A stretch of 41,698 nucleotides of DNA from the NCBI GenBank assembly GCA_031281585.1, contig JAITFE010000028.1:1-41698 (forward strand), read 5' to 3'. The stretch is from Bifidobacteriaceae bacterium (GTDB taxonomy: Bacteria; Actinomycetota; Actinomycetes; Actinomycetales; WQXJ01). Within the stretch, counting starts at the first letter, position 1; every line of letters begins with the position of its first letter. The notes below the pieces were generated by a model. It worked only from the letters and a program-made list of their open reading frames with translations, did no database searches and was not told the DNA's origin. Below are positions 34,380-41,698 of this stretch, in pieces. A program made the position numbers and the translations under genes.

Positions 34380-35807
34380 ATGTCACTGCCAGTCTTACAG
34401 AACTACATTGACGGTGAATTGCGCCCCTCCCACGGCGCCGGCACCAGCGAAGTGGTGAACCCGGCCACCGAGGAAGTGGTCGCGCTCGCGCCGCTGTCAG
34501 ACCTGGCGGACGTCGAAGCGGCCGTCCAAGCCGCCGCGCGCGCCTTCAAGACCTGGGGCAAGACCACACCTGCGGAGCGCCAAACACTGATGAACAAGTT
34601 GGCGGACGCCATTGAGCTACGCTCCGAAGACCTGGTCCAAGCGCAAGTCAGGAACACGGGCCAACCGCTCGCCTCCATCCGCGCCGACGAGGTCGCGGTG
34701 GCGGTGGACCACCTCCGGTTCTTCGCGGGCGCCGCCCGCGTCCTAGAGGGAATTGGCGCCGGCGAATACGCCGAAGGACTGACCTCCTACGTCAGACGGG
34801 AACCGCTGGGCGTGGTCGCGCAGATCACCCCCTGGAACTACCCGCTGTTCATGGCGATCTGGAAGATCGCGCCCGCGCTCGCCGCCGGCGACACGATTGT
34901 GCTCAAACCCGCCCCGTCCACACCCGAGTCGACCCTGCTGCTGGCCCAAATCGCGGGCGAAATCCTCCCCAAGGGAGTGTTCAACGTCATCTTGGGCGGC
35001 AACGAGACGGGCGAAGCCCTGGTGGCGCACCCCATCCCGGCGCTCGTGTCCTTGACCGGCTCAACGCGGGCTGGGCGGGCGGTGGCGCGGACGGCATCGG
35101 ACACTTTGAAGCGCTGCCACCTGGAACTTGGCGGCAAAGCGCCGGTCGTGGTCTTCGCGGACGCGGACCTCGACGCGGCGGCGGAGGGGATCGCTGCGGC
35201 GGGCTTCTTCAACGCTGGCCAGGACTGCACGGCGGCGTGCCGGGTGCTGGTGGAGGCCAAGGCGGCCGAGGCGTTCACCGCCAAACTGGTCGAGCAGGCG
35301 AAGGCCACCCGGACCGGCGGCCCCGAGGACCCGGACGCGGCCTACGGACCGCTCAACAACGCCGTCCACTTCGCCAAAGTCCTGGGCTTCCTGGAGGCGC
35401 TGCCCGCCCATGTGCAGGTGCCCGTTGGCGGCAAACGACAAGGCGACCGCGGGTACTTCATCGAGCCGACGGTCATCACCGGGGTCCGCCAAGACGACGC
35501 GGTGATCCAACAGGAAGTCTTCGGCCCCGTCATCACAGTGCAAACCTTCGACGATGCCGACCACGCGCTCGCGCTCGCCAACGACGTGGAGTACGGGCTC
35601 GCGTCCAGCGTTTGGACCGCGTCCCATTCGACCGCATTGCGGTTCACCCGCGAATTGGACTTCGGCACCGTTTGGGTGAACACGCACATTCCACTGGCGG
35701 CCGAATTCCCCCACGGCGGCTTTGGATCCTCCGGCTACGGCAAGGACCTCAGCCACTACGCCCTGGAGGAGTACACCCGCGTCAAGCACGTCATGTCAGC
35801 CCACTAA
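34380..35807 (+). CDS. patD: Aldehyde dehydrogenase, gamma-aminobutyraldehyde type
   Basis: The 475-residue ALDH begins NYIDGELRPSHGAGTSEVVN. It contains QITPWNYPLFMAIWKIAPAL, VSLTGSTRAGRA, the catalytic Glu in LELGGKAPVVVF and the nucleophile Cys in FFNAGQDCTAACRVLV. The C-terminal part has EVFGPVITVQTF, VWVNTHIPLAAEFPHGGFG and SGYGKDLSHYALEEYTRVKH. The NTHIPLA.EFPHGG pattern is typical of aminobutyraldehyde (PatD/Prr) enzymes, which make GABA from a putrescine-derived aldehyde. GAAAGGA lies before the ATG. Its position between gabT and the permease supports this, but a broad aldehyde range is possible. Confidence 0.8.
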   Translation: MSLPVLQNYIDGELRPSHGAGTSEVVNPATEEVVALAPLSDLADVEAAVQAAARAFKTWGKTTPAERQTLMNKLADAIELRSEDLVQAQVRNTGQPLASIRADEVAVAVDHLRFFAGAARVLEGIGAGEYAEGLTSYVRREPLGVVAQITPWNYPLFMAIWKIAPALAAGDTIVLKPAPSTPESTLLLAQIAGEILPKGVFNVILGGNETGEALVAHPIPALVSLTGSTRAGRAVARTASDTLKRCHLELGGKAPVVVFADADLDAAAEGIAAAGFFNAGQDCTAACRVLVEAKAAEAFTAKLVEQAKATRTGGPEDPDAAYGPLNNAVHFAKVLGFLEALPAHVQVPVGGKRQGDRGYFIEPTVITGVRQDDAVIQQEVFGPVITVQTFDDADHALALANDVEYGLASSVWTASHSTALRFTRELDFGTVWVNTHIPLAAEFPHGGFGSSGYGKDLSHYALEEYTRVKHVMSAH

Positions 35808-35846
35808 CCGCGTTTAGCCCCTGATCACCTTTAAGGAGCTGTTTCA

Positions 35847-37586
35847 ATGAGCGAAAAAACCAAAGAGCGCGAGCTGTCGCATAAGGGACTCGCCAAGGGG
35901 TCAATTGGCCTTGTCGGAGCCGTCGCGATCGGCATTTCCTGTATAGCGCCGGACTACACGCTGACCGCCACGCTGGGCGGCGCGGCCGACGCGGTGCAAA
36001 CATGGGTCCCCTCGATTGTGTGGCTCGGCTTGGTGCCCATGCTTTTTGTGGCGCTCGGCTACCGGGAGCTAAACCGGTCCATTCCCGACTCGGGCACGTC
36101 GTTCACCTGGGGCGCGCGGGCTTTGGGGCCGCGCTTCGGCTGGCTGACCGGGTGGGGGCTGATCGCGTCCACCATTGTGGTGCTCGCCTCGTTGGCGCAG
36201 ATCGCGGCGGTGTTCCTGTACGAGACCATCGACTGGGTAATCCGCCTGTTGGGCGACGACTCATGGAACGCGCTCTCCTCGCTCAACACCGACAACGTGG
36301 CGTTCAACGTTGTGTCCGTCGTTCTGCTGACCGTGGGCGCCACATGGTTCGTCTACCACGACATCCAAATCACCGCGCGGTTCCAATACATCATGGTGGC
36401 TTTCCAGTTGGTGGCGGTGTTCATCTTCGGCGTGATCGCGATTGTGAAGCACAACAACGGCACCGCCTCGACCGCCGGGCTGGATTTCTCAATGGATTGG
36501 CTCAACCCGTTGAGCATTCTGCGGGCTGACGGCTTTGGCATGAGCGCGCTGATCAGCGGCCTGACCGTGGCGGTCTTCATTTATTGGGGCTGGGACGTGG
36601 TGCTCACCATGACCGAGGAAACCAAAGACCCGCAGAAAACCCCGGGGCGCGCGGCGGCCTGGACCATTGTGCTGATCACCATTTACTACCTGTTCATCTC
36701 GATCGCGACGATCATCTTCGCCGGCGTCGGCAAAGGCGAGCTGGGGCTGCGGGGCGAGGCCATCCAGCAAGGCGAGAACGTGTTCGCCGTCCTGGCCGTG
36801 CCCGTGATGGGCCAAGGCCTGGCGATTCTGGTGTTCCTGGCCATCTTGTCCTCCTCGCTCGCCTCCTTGGAGTCCACATTCGTGTCGCCCGCGCGCACCA
36901 TGCTCGCCATGGGGCATTACGGCGGGCTGGGACCCAAGTTCGCCAAGACCTCGCGGTTCGCCACCCCCGGCACCGCCACCATCGTGGCGGGCGCCGTCGC
37001 CGCCGGCTACTACGCCGTTATGCGGCCCCTCAGCGACAACGTGCTGACCGACACCATGTACACCACCGCGATTTTCATCTGCTTCTACTACGGGCTGACC
37101 TCTTTCGCGGCCGTCTGGTATTTCCGGCGGCAATGGTTCGCCTCGCTCCGGAACTTCTGGTTCCAGTTGTTCTTCCCGCTGGTGGGCGGCCTGTTCCTGG
37201 CGTTCATGTTTGTGCACGAGTTGATCGCGTCCCTGGACCCGGAGTACGGCACCGGTTCCAGCCTGTCGTTCACCCTGAGACTCTTCTCCATCCGGTGGCA
37301 CGCGGACATCGGGCTGGTGTTCATCCTGTCCGTGCTCATCCTTGTGCTGGGCGTGGGCTTCATGATCTACAACCAGACCAAGCGGCCGGAGTTCTTCCGG
37401 CGCGCGACCACCTCGATCCCCGTCGGCGCGGCCGAGGGCAACGGTTTGGACCCGCACTTCCACGCCCTGACCGACGCGGAGGTGGAGAACGCCGAAGCGG
37501 GCGAGGACTTCTCCCTGCGCCACGACGCCGCGTCGCCAACTGCCTCCGAAGACCCCGCCGAGGTCGCCGCCGCTCCCCCGGAATAG
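35847..37586 (+). CDS. APC-superfamily amino acid/polyamine permease
   Basis: A 579-residue membrane transporter with about 12 helices. The first APC helix carries GAVAIGISCIAPDYTLTATLG. RELNRSIPDSGTSFTWGARALGP is the conserved loop after helix 2. FIYWGWDVVLTMTEETKDPQKTPG is a later signature. About 60 hydrophilic, acidic residues follow the last helix. AAGGAG precedes the ATG. It stands 39 bp after the aminobutyraldehyde-type dehydrogenase on the same strand, so GABA, putrescine or a related amine is the likely substrate. Confidence 0.88.
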   Translation: MSEKTKERELSHKGLAKGSIGLVGAVAIGISCIAPDYTLTATLGGAADAVQTWVPSIVWLGLVPMLFVALGYRELNRSIPDSGTSFTWGARALGPRFGWLTGWGLIASTIVVLASLAQIAAVFLYETIDWVIRLLGDDSWNALSSLNTDNVAFNVVSVVLLTVGATWFVYHDIQITARFQYIMVAFQLVAVFIFGVIAIVKHNNGTASTAGLDFSMDWLNPLSILRADGFGMSALISGLTVAVFIYWGWDVVLTMTEETKDPQKTPGRAAAWTIVLITIYYLFISIATIIFAGVGKGELGLRGEAIQQGENVFAVLAVPVMGQGLAILVFLAILSSSLASLESTFVSPARTMLAMGHYGGLGPKFAKTSRFATPGTATIVAGAVAAGYYAVMRPLSDNVLTDTMYTTAIFICFYYGLTSFAAVWYFRRQWFASLRNFWFQLFFPLVGGLFLAFMFVHELIASLDPEYGTGSSLSFTLRLFSIRWHADIGLVFILSVLILVLGVGFMIYNQTKRPEFFRRATTSIPVGAAEGNGLDPHFHALTDAEVENAEAGEDFSLRHDAASPTASEDPAEVAAAPPE

Positions 37587-37915
37587 GCGTCTTGCCCGGG
37601 GTTGGGCGGCTTTGTCCGGCGGGTCGGGGAACTCCGGCCAAACCCGGTCCACGTCCTGGTGCCCCAGTCGTCGGGTCGTGGCCCACGCCGTGCCAGCATT
37701 CAGGTTCACCGACCAGTCAATCCGCTGACGTCTTGGCGGACAGCCACCGGGATCGTTGTGGCCCACCCCACCTACTGTTGGTCGCAGACGGCGCTGTCGC
37801 TCATCGGGCCGGAACCGTGGAACCGGGACCGCCAGCTCTGCCCCTCCCCGCGCGGGTTGTTCCTTGGCGGCCCCAAGCGGGGCTTCCTCCTCGCGGTCCA
37901 GTTGGGCGACGGGCC
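37587..37915. other. Gene-poor stretch after the permease
   Basis: These 329 bp hold no recognisable gene. The plus-strand frame of the following endonuclease-like gene stays open through much of it (for example PPHLLLVADGAVAHRAG), but no domain is recognised there. It could be the decayed front of that gene. Confidence 0.4.
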
Positions 37916-38335
37916 ATGCGCCGGAAGCGTCCTCGGATTGCCGCTGACCGATTCGACGCCGGCCTGGCCGCACCGAGGATGTGGGGAGCCGCGCAAGTTC
38001 GAAGGGTCTACCAGCATGTGCGGCCCAAAACGGATTCCTTCACCGAGGCCCAGACCAGGCTGTTGGTGTGGGACGCGGGATTCCCCGTGCCACAGGTCAG
38101 CTTTGGGGTCTTGGCCCAGGGGCAGCGTCGCTTCCTTGACCTCGCCTGGGTTGACCGCCAAACCGCCTTGGAGAACCAGGGCGGCCAACATTTCACGGAT
38201 CCTGAGCAAGCCCGCGAAGACCTTCGCCGCCGCCGCGCGCCACAGGCCGAAGGCTGGACGATCATCGAAGCGACCCACGACGACTTCCTCAATCCCATGC
38301 CCTTTATCACCCGCATCAGTCAAGCTCTCGGTTGA
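37916..38335 (+). CDS. Short endonuclease-domain (DUF559/Vsr-like) protein, possibly a fragment
   Basis: From residue 27 on, the 139-residue frame follows the C-terminal half of actinobacterial proteins with a Vsr-like PD-(D/E)XK domain: MWGAAQVRRVYQHVRPKTDS, TRLLVWDAGFPVPQVSFGV, RRFLDLAWVDRQTALENQG and DPEQAREDLRRRR, then GWTIIEATHDDF. The Asp of FLDLAW and the Glu of ALENQG match the catalytic positions, but the usual E-x-DG-x-H is altered to ENQGGQH. Full-length relatives have about 150 more residues with an AbiEi-like front. No ribosome site was identified. It may be a relic. Confidence 0.55.
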   Translation: MRRKRPRIAADRFDAGLAAPRMWGAAQVRRVYQHVRPKTDSFTEAQTRLLVWDAGFPVPQVSFGVLAQGQRRFLDLAWVDRQTALENQGGQHFTDPEQAREDLRRRRAPQAEGWTIIEATHDDFLNPMPFITRISQALG

Positions 38336-38401
38336 CACTCGGGGCGACCTAGGCCAGGGGCGTCCGCGCAGGTCGGCGGGCTGCTGGTCGTACCGTCCGC
38401 C

Positions 38402-38595
38402 GGGTCGGGCCGCGTAAGGGGCCCTGTCCGGAACTCCCCAAAGCAAACCGAAAACCGCCGCTTCGGGGAGAAACGGACAACCCCCGCCGACGCCGCCAAC
38501 CCGCCACACGGCATCGTCCCAGGTCACAGGACCGGCCCGGTCGGGCCGCGTACGGGAACCTGTCCGGAACTCCCCGAAGCAAGCCGAAAACTGCC
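38402..38595. repeat. Duplicated 58-bp intergenic segment
   Basis: Positions 38402-38459 and 38538-38595 (offset 136 bp) match with few differences. Both contain GTCGGGCCGCGTA and CTGTCCGGAACTCCCC followed by an AAGCAARCCGAAAA-type end. The 456-bp gap 38336-38791 has no recognised gene apart from these and the next repeat. Confidence 0.75.
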
Positions 38596-38721
38596 CGGTC
38601 CCGCAGCCGTTTCAGGTCAATCCGGACCAGGCCGCGACTGGGCCGGAGGCCCGGCGGTGCCCAAGCCGGGGCGAGCGTGGCGGAGGGGAGAGGGGGGGTT
38701 TGGGGGGACGGCATCGGGCAT

Positions 38722-38820
38722 CAGGCGGAACTACCGGGCCGTCGCCGCGCGGGCGCAACGCCCCGAACCGGTGGGCGCTGGTCCAGGCGAACTACGGGAC
38801 CGTCGCCGCGCGGGCGCAAC
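38722..38820. repeat. Duplicated 3' end of the beta-helix gene
   Basis: The last codons and stop region of the beta-helix gene (38784-38820) recur downstream at 38722-38759. The core CCGTCGCCGCGCGGGCGCAAC is kept exactly. On the minus strand both copies encode CARAAT before a stop. This may be the relic tail of a further paralogue or a local duplication. Confidence 0.7.
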
Positions 38821-41188
38821 CCCTTGTCTGACCCGCTGGGATGAGGTCGATCACGCAGACGGGGGCGTGGTGCGAATCGTGCACCACGACGTCGGTGAGC
38901 GGGACCCGGCCGGTGTTCTCCACCCCGTACGTGAACCAGACGGCGGCGCCGGAGACCAGGTGGGCGGGGTCTTCGAGCTCGTGGGCGCCCGACTCGACGA
39001 TGGTGTTGTAGTCGGTGGCCCCGGCCGGGACGTCGACCCAGGCCCGCAAGGCGACCGCCATCTTGGGCTCGCAGGCGCCCCTGTCGGGGTTGGTGATTGT
39101 GCGGGAATACTGCGACGACTCCGGCTGGGAGGTGTTGTCCCGGCCATGGGTTTGGACGCGGAGGTAGCCATCGGCGGGCGGTTCCTCCGGCACGGTGAAG
39201 GTGCCAGCGGCGCTTAGGCCGGTGACGCTGCCGAGGTACTTCTCCGCCGTCCTCAGGCTTGTCCAGTAGAAGTCGATTGTGACCGGGGTGGCCGGTTTGG
39301 TGGTCGAGGCGAGGGTGACCGTCAACTCGCATTCGGCCGACCAGGCGGCGGCTGTCGGATACCAGGTCGGGATGTTGCGGTTGGAGTCGTCGTTGTTGAA
39401 CATCACGGTGGTCGCCTGGGTCTCCTCCTCGGCCGTGTTCGGGTACCTCGACTCGGTGGCGACCCCGAAGATGTTGCCCCGCACCGTGGCAAGGCCCGCC
39501 TGACGCAGCGCGATGGTCGCTACCGCGTAACCGTTGAACTCATTGCCCTCCACGAAAAGGTTGGACGCGGTGGTGGAGGAGGCGGTCTCGTCCGAGTCCC
39601 AGTAGAGCGCGTACCCCTGGCGGGCACCGGTTGCGACGTTGCCGGAATTGTCGAAGGTGTTGCCGTTGATGGTGTTCTTGCCCGCAATGCTGTCATTGGT
39701 CGGGAGGAGGATTGTGGCGTTGGCGGCTCCCAGGCCCGCGTGGATGTTGGTGAACTCGTTGTCGAGGATGCTCAAGGAGGAGATGTCGGCGTTCTCGAAG
39801 CGGAACACGTTCGAGGCGAAATCGGAGAACTTGTTGTCGTGGATCGACGAATCCTTCAGGTGGGCGTAAATCGAAGAGGTCGCGAAAGCGTTGCCCGGCA
39901 TGGCGGTGAACCTGTTGTGGCGAAAGTCCAGGTTGGACACGGTCGCTATTCCGTCCATAAGGACAGCCGCGCCCGCCACGCCGGAGAAGGCGTTGTGGCG
40001 GATCGTCGGGGCCGTCACGACTGACGAGCCGCGCGGATGGATGCCGGACGCTTTCAGGTTGGAGAAGGTGTTGCAGCGCATGACCAGTCCTGAAACGCTC
40101 GACCCGTACAGGGACAGGGCGTCCCCCGCCAGGTCGGCGAACTCGCTGTTCTTGACGGTAAGACCCGAGATGGGGGAACTGTACGCATACCAGGCGTCGT
40201 CCTTCGTGCCGATGAAATGGACGTTGTCCAAGGCGACGCCTGTCAGGTCGGAGTTGTACACGTGGATGGCTTGCTTGCCGGAGTTGACGAAGTAGGTGTC
40301 TTGGATCGTGAGGCCGTTGACGATGATTCCCTGCGAGAACGTGATTCCACGGGTGGCGCAGCCGCCGGCGCCTGAATCGGAGCACGCGGTGGACGAGCCG
40401 TCAGGCGTGTCGTCGATCGTGACGCCGGAGATGGTGAGGTTGTTGATCACTTTCTCCGACTGCCATGAGATTTTGGAGATTGAAATCGCGCCGTCGTAGC
40501 TCGCGGTCTCCTTGTCGATCCGCCCGATCTTGTAGTTGCGAATCGTCACGTTGTCCGCGCCCGCCATGATGAGCGCGAACCGCTTGCAGCGGTTGTTCGC
40601 CTTTTGGATGGAACTGCCGCCTTCCAACACCGAGCCGTCCGACTTCGGCGAGAACACGATCGCGGTGGCGCCGGAGAAGACGTTCGTGAAGTTGAGCAGT
40701 TGGACGCCTGGCGCGTCCACCCAGAAGGCCGTTCCGGAGAGGGTGTTGCCAGCCTGGACGTGGAGCCGGTTGCCCAGGTCGATGGTCATTGTCCGTTTGA
40801 TGTGATAGTAGGCGCCAATGTCGACGCCCGTGGGCGGGCTGGTCGTCATCCATGACAATTCGGCGGTGGGCGCGGTCACCCACGCGTCCGTTATGTTGTT
40901 CGCGACCTCGATCCGGACCTCGACGCCGTCCCCGGCCGCGTTGCCCAGTTCGATCGCCTTGCGCAGACTGCACACCTCGCCGTTCGCGGCGGGGCTTGAA
41001 CAAGAGGAGGAGGCGCCCGTGGGGTTGTAGTCGGCCGTGTTCACTTGGTAGGTGACCACTGTCGCCGCCGATGCCGTCTGCCCGCCCATCGGTCCGCTGG
41101 CCAGTCCCAGCCCGATCGCCAAGGCCAGGACGGCGGCTACTGCGACTCGTCGAGTATTGAGATGGTTGAAGCTCTGGGTTGCTTCCAT
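38792..41188 (-). CDS. Secreted CSLREA-type parallel beta-helix protein
   Basis: A secreted protein of about 798 residues. The N-terminus has a basic segment, a hydrophobic core (VAVAAVLALAIGLGLASG) and a likely cleavage after ASA. YQVNTADYNP...CSLRKAIELGN matches the CSLREA N-terminal domain. At about residues 200-600 ten or so right-handed beta-helix coils follow, with turns such as SEFADLAGDALSLYGSSVSG and NTFSNLKASGIHPRGSSV. The C-terminus is an Ig/DUF11-like domain with LRAWVDVPAGATDYNTIV and LVSGAAVWFTYGVENTGR. No LPXTG or membrane anchor is seen at the end. ATG at 41188 or GTG at 41194 may start it. Ligand unknown; a cell-surface or carbohydrate role is plausible. Confidence 0.8.
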   Translation of the reverse strand: MEATQSFNHLNTRRVAVAAVLALAIGLGLASGPMGGQTASAATVVTYQVNTADYNPTGASSSCSSPAANGEVCSLRKAIELGNAAGDGVEVRIEVANNITDAWVTAPTAELSWMTTSPPTGVDIGAYYHIKRTMTIDLGNRLHVQAGNTLSGTAFWVDAPGVQLLNFTNVFSGATAIVFSPKSDGSVLEGGSSIQKANNRCKRFALIMAGADNVTIRNYKIGRIDKETASYDGAISISKISWQSEKVINNLTISGVTIDDTPDGSSTACSDSGAGGCATRGITFSQGIIVNGLTIQDTYFVNSGKQAIHVYNSDLTGVALDNVHFIGTKDDAWYAYSSPISGLTVKNSEFADLAGDALSLYGSSVSGLVMRCNTFSNLKASGIHPRGSSVVTAPTIRHNAFSGVAGAAVLMDGIATVSNLDFRHNRFTAMPGNAFATSSIYAHLKDSSIHDNKFSDFASNVFRFENADISSLSILDNEFTNIHAGLGAANATILLPTNDSIAGKNTINGNTFDNSGNVATGARQGYALYWDSDETASSTTASNLFVEGNEFNGYAVATIALRQAGLATVRGNIFGVATESRYPNTAEEETQATTVMFNNDDSNRNIPTWYPTAAAWSAECELTVTLASTTKPATPVTIDFYWTSLRTAEKYLGSVTGLSAAGTFTVPEEPPADGYLRVQTHGRDNTSQPESSQYSRTITNPDRGACEPKMAVALRAWVDVPAGATDYNTIVESGAHELEDPAHLVSGAAVWFTYGVENTGRVPLTDVVVHDSHHAPVCVIDLIPAGQTRGCARAATVP

Positions 41189-41320
41189 GCCCACGTAACG
41201 CTGCCGGCGGAACGGATATTCCGGTTTTGGGCCTATTGTGCAATAGCCGTATTGCTAAAAGACCGCTGCGGAGCGAGGCCGTTGGGGGGTGGCGCTGCTG
41301 GGTGGCGCTACTGGATGGCG

Positions 41321-41698
41321 CTACTGGATGAGGTGGCTGCGGGCGCAACCGGCCCATCCGCGCGCCGGTATGGACGGAATCACGCATACCGGATCCTGCC
41401 CCTGCCCGGAGTCGCGCACCTCCACGTCTTCCAGGCGCACGCCGCTTGGATTGCGGACCGTGTACGTGAACCAGACGACAGTGCCGGAAACCAGGTGCGC
41501 GTGATTATGCAGTTCTTCGGCCGAGGACGCCAAGATGGCGTCATGGCTGGTGGCCGAGGGCGGCACGTCGCGCCAGGCCCGCAAGTCGATCTCCACGCTG
41601 GGGGGACAGTTGATCGAAGAAACGTTGGTCACGGTTCGCGAATACTGGGAGGACTCGGGCTGGTTGCCCGAACCCTGGGTCTGGAGGCGGATATAACC
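41321..41698 (-). CDS. C-terminal part of a second secreted protein (runs off window)
   Basis: The frame is open to the right edge, so only the last 125 codons are visible. They match the end of the beta-helix protein immediately downstream: GYIRLQTQGSGNQPESSQYS against GYLRVQTHGRDNTSQPESSQ, LRAWRDVPPSATSHDAIL against LRAWVDVPAGATDYNTIV, and AHLVSGTVVWFTYTVRNPSG against AHLVSGAAVWFTYGVENTGR. It ends GCARSHLIQ. The two genes are tandem paralogues at least over this domain; whether this one also has a beta-helix cannot be seen. The gap between them is 126-132 bp. Confidence 0.8.
   Translation of the reverse strand, partial: GYIRLQTQGSGNQPESSQYSRTVTNVSSINCPPSVEIDLRAWRDVPPSATSHDAILASSAEELHNHAHLVSGTVVWFTYTVRNPSGVRLEDVEVRDSGQGQDPVCVIPSIPARGWAGCARSHLIQ

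Noticed and set aside
37772-38527. Minus-strand protein opposite the endonuclease-domain gene
   Set aside because: Its apparent internal similarity comes only from the duplicated 58-bp segment; the plus-strand frame has the recognisable domain.

Overview
The window is about 70% G+C and carries several gene neighbourhoods that are characteristic of Actinomycetota: metG-tatD-rpf-like-rsmA-ispE, SCP-like/purF/purM/DUF3073, and DUF3151 next to class II aldolase. Actinobacterial small families (DUF4235, DUF3151, bacterial SCP orthologue), GTG/TTG starts and hairpins without U tracts fit this. I cannot name the genus from sequence alone.

Layout. (1) 1-1650: a 5'-truncated DUF4143-type ATPase, then a 440-bp gene-free stretch holding a cluster of direct and inverted AACCTAC-type repeats and several GC hairpins. 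(2) 1651-7919 (minus): metG, tatD, a G5/DUF348 wall hydrolase of the Rpf neighbourhood, rsmA and ispE. A perfect 28-bp inverted repeat separates the hydrolase from rsmA. (3) 7943-16185 (minus): a tightly packed cassette of peptide-type ABC permeases, fused ATPase, solute-binding lipoprotein, luciferase-like flavin monooxygenase and amidohydrolase, ending in the frameshifted tail of an M19 dipeptidase. It looks like a dedicated uptake-and-breakdown unit for an unknown amide or peptide-like compound. (4) 16591-18347: nicotinamidase, tRNA-Asp, tRNA-Phe, and a short-type 6-phosphogluconate dehydrogenase.

(5) 18432-24480: DUF3073, purM and purF (de novo purine synthesis), a PP2C phosphatase, an SCP-like protein, a protein resembling the DUF6177 family, and a DUF4235 membrane protein. 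(6) 24509-28446: a TPP riboswitch followed by thiamine ABC importer genes thiB, thiP and thiQ. A hairpin that could hide the ribosome binding site lies between switch and start codon. (7) 28443-30924 (minus): nagB, DUF3151 and fructose-bisphosphate aldolase. (8) 31027-37586: a GABA/putrescine-type catabolic cluster of semialdehyde dehydrogenase (minus), then aminotransferase, aminobutyraldehyde-type dehydrogenase and APC permease (plus). A GC-rich repeated element lies in the divergent promoter region. (9) 37587-41698: an accessory-looking end with a short endonuclease-domain gene, duplicated intergenic segments, and two tandem secreted proteins (one truncated by the window edge). The complete one is a CSLREA/parallel beta-helix protein; the truncated one shares its C-terminal domain.

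The least explained parts are the repeat families (1284-1578, 3741-3798 with 18377-18407, 32588-32795, 38402-38820), the ABC/monooxygenase/amidohydrolase cassette, and the tandem secreted proteins. No CRISPR array, rRNA gene, integrase, transposase or phage module was recognised.
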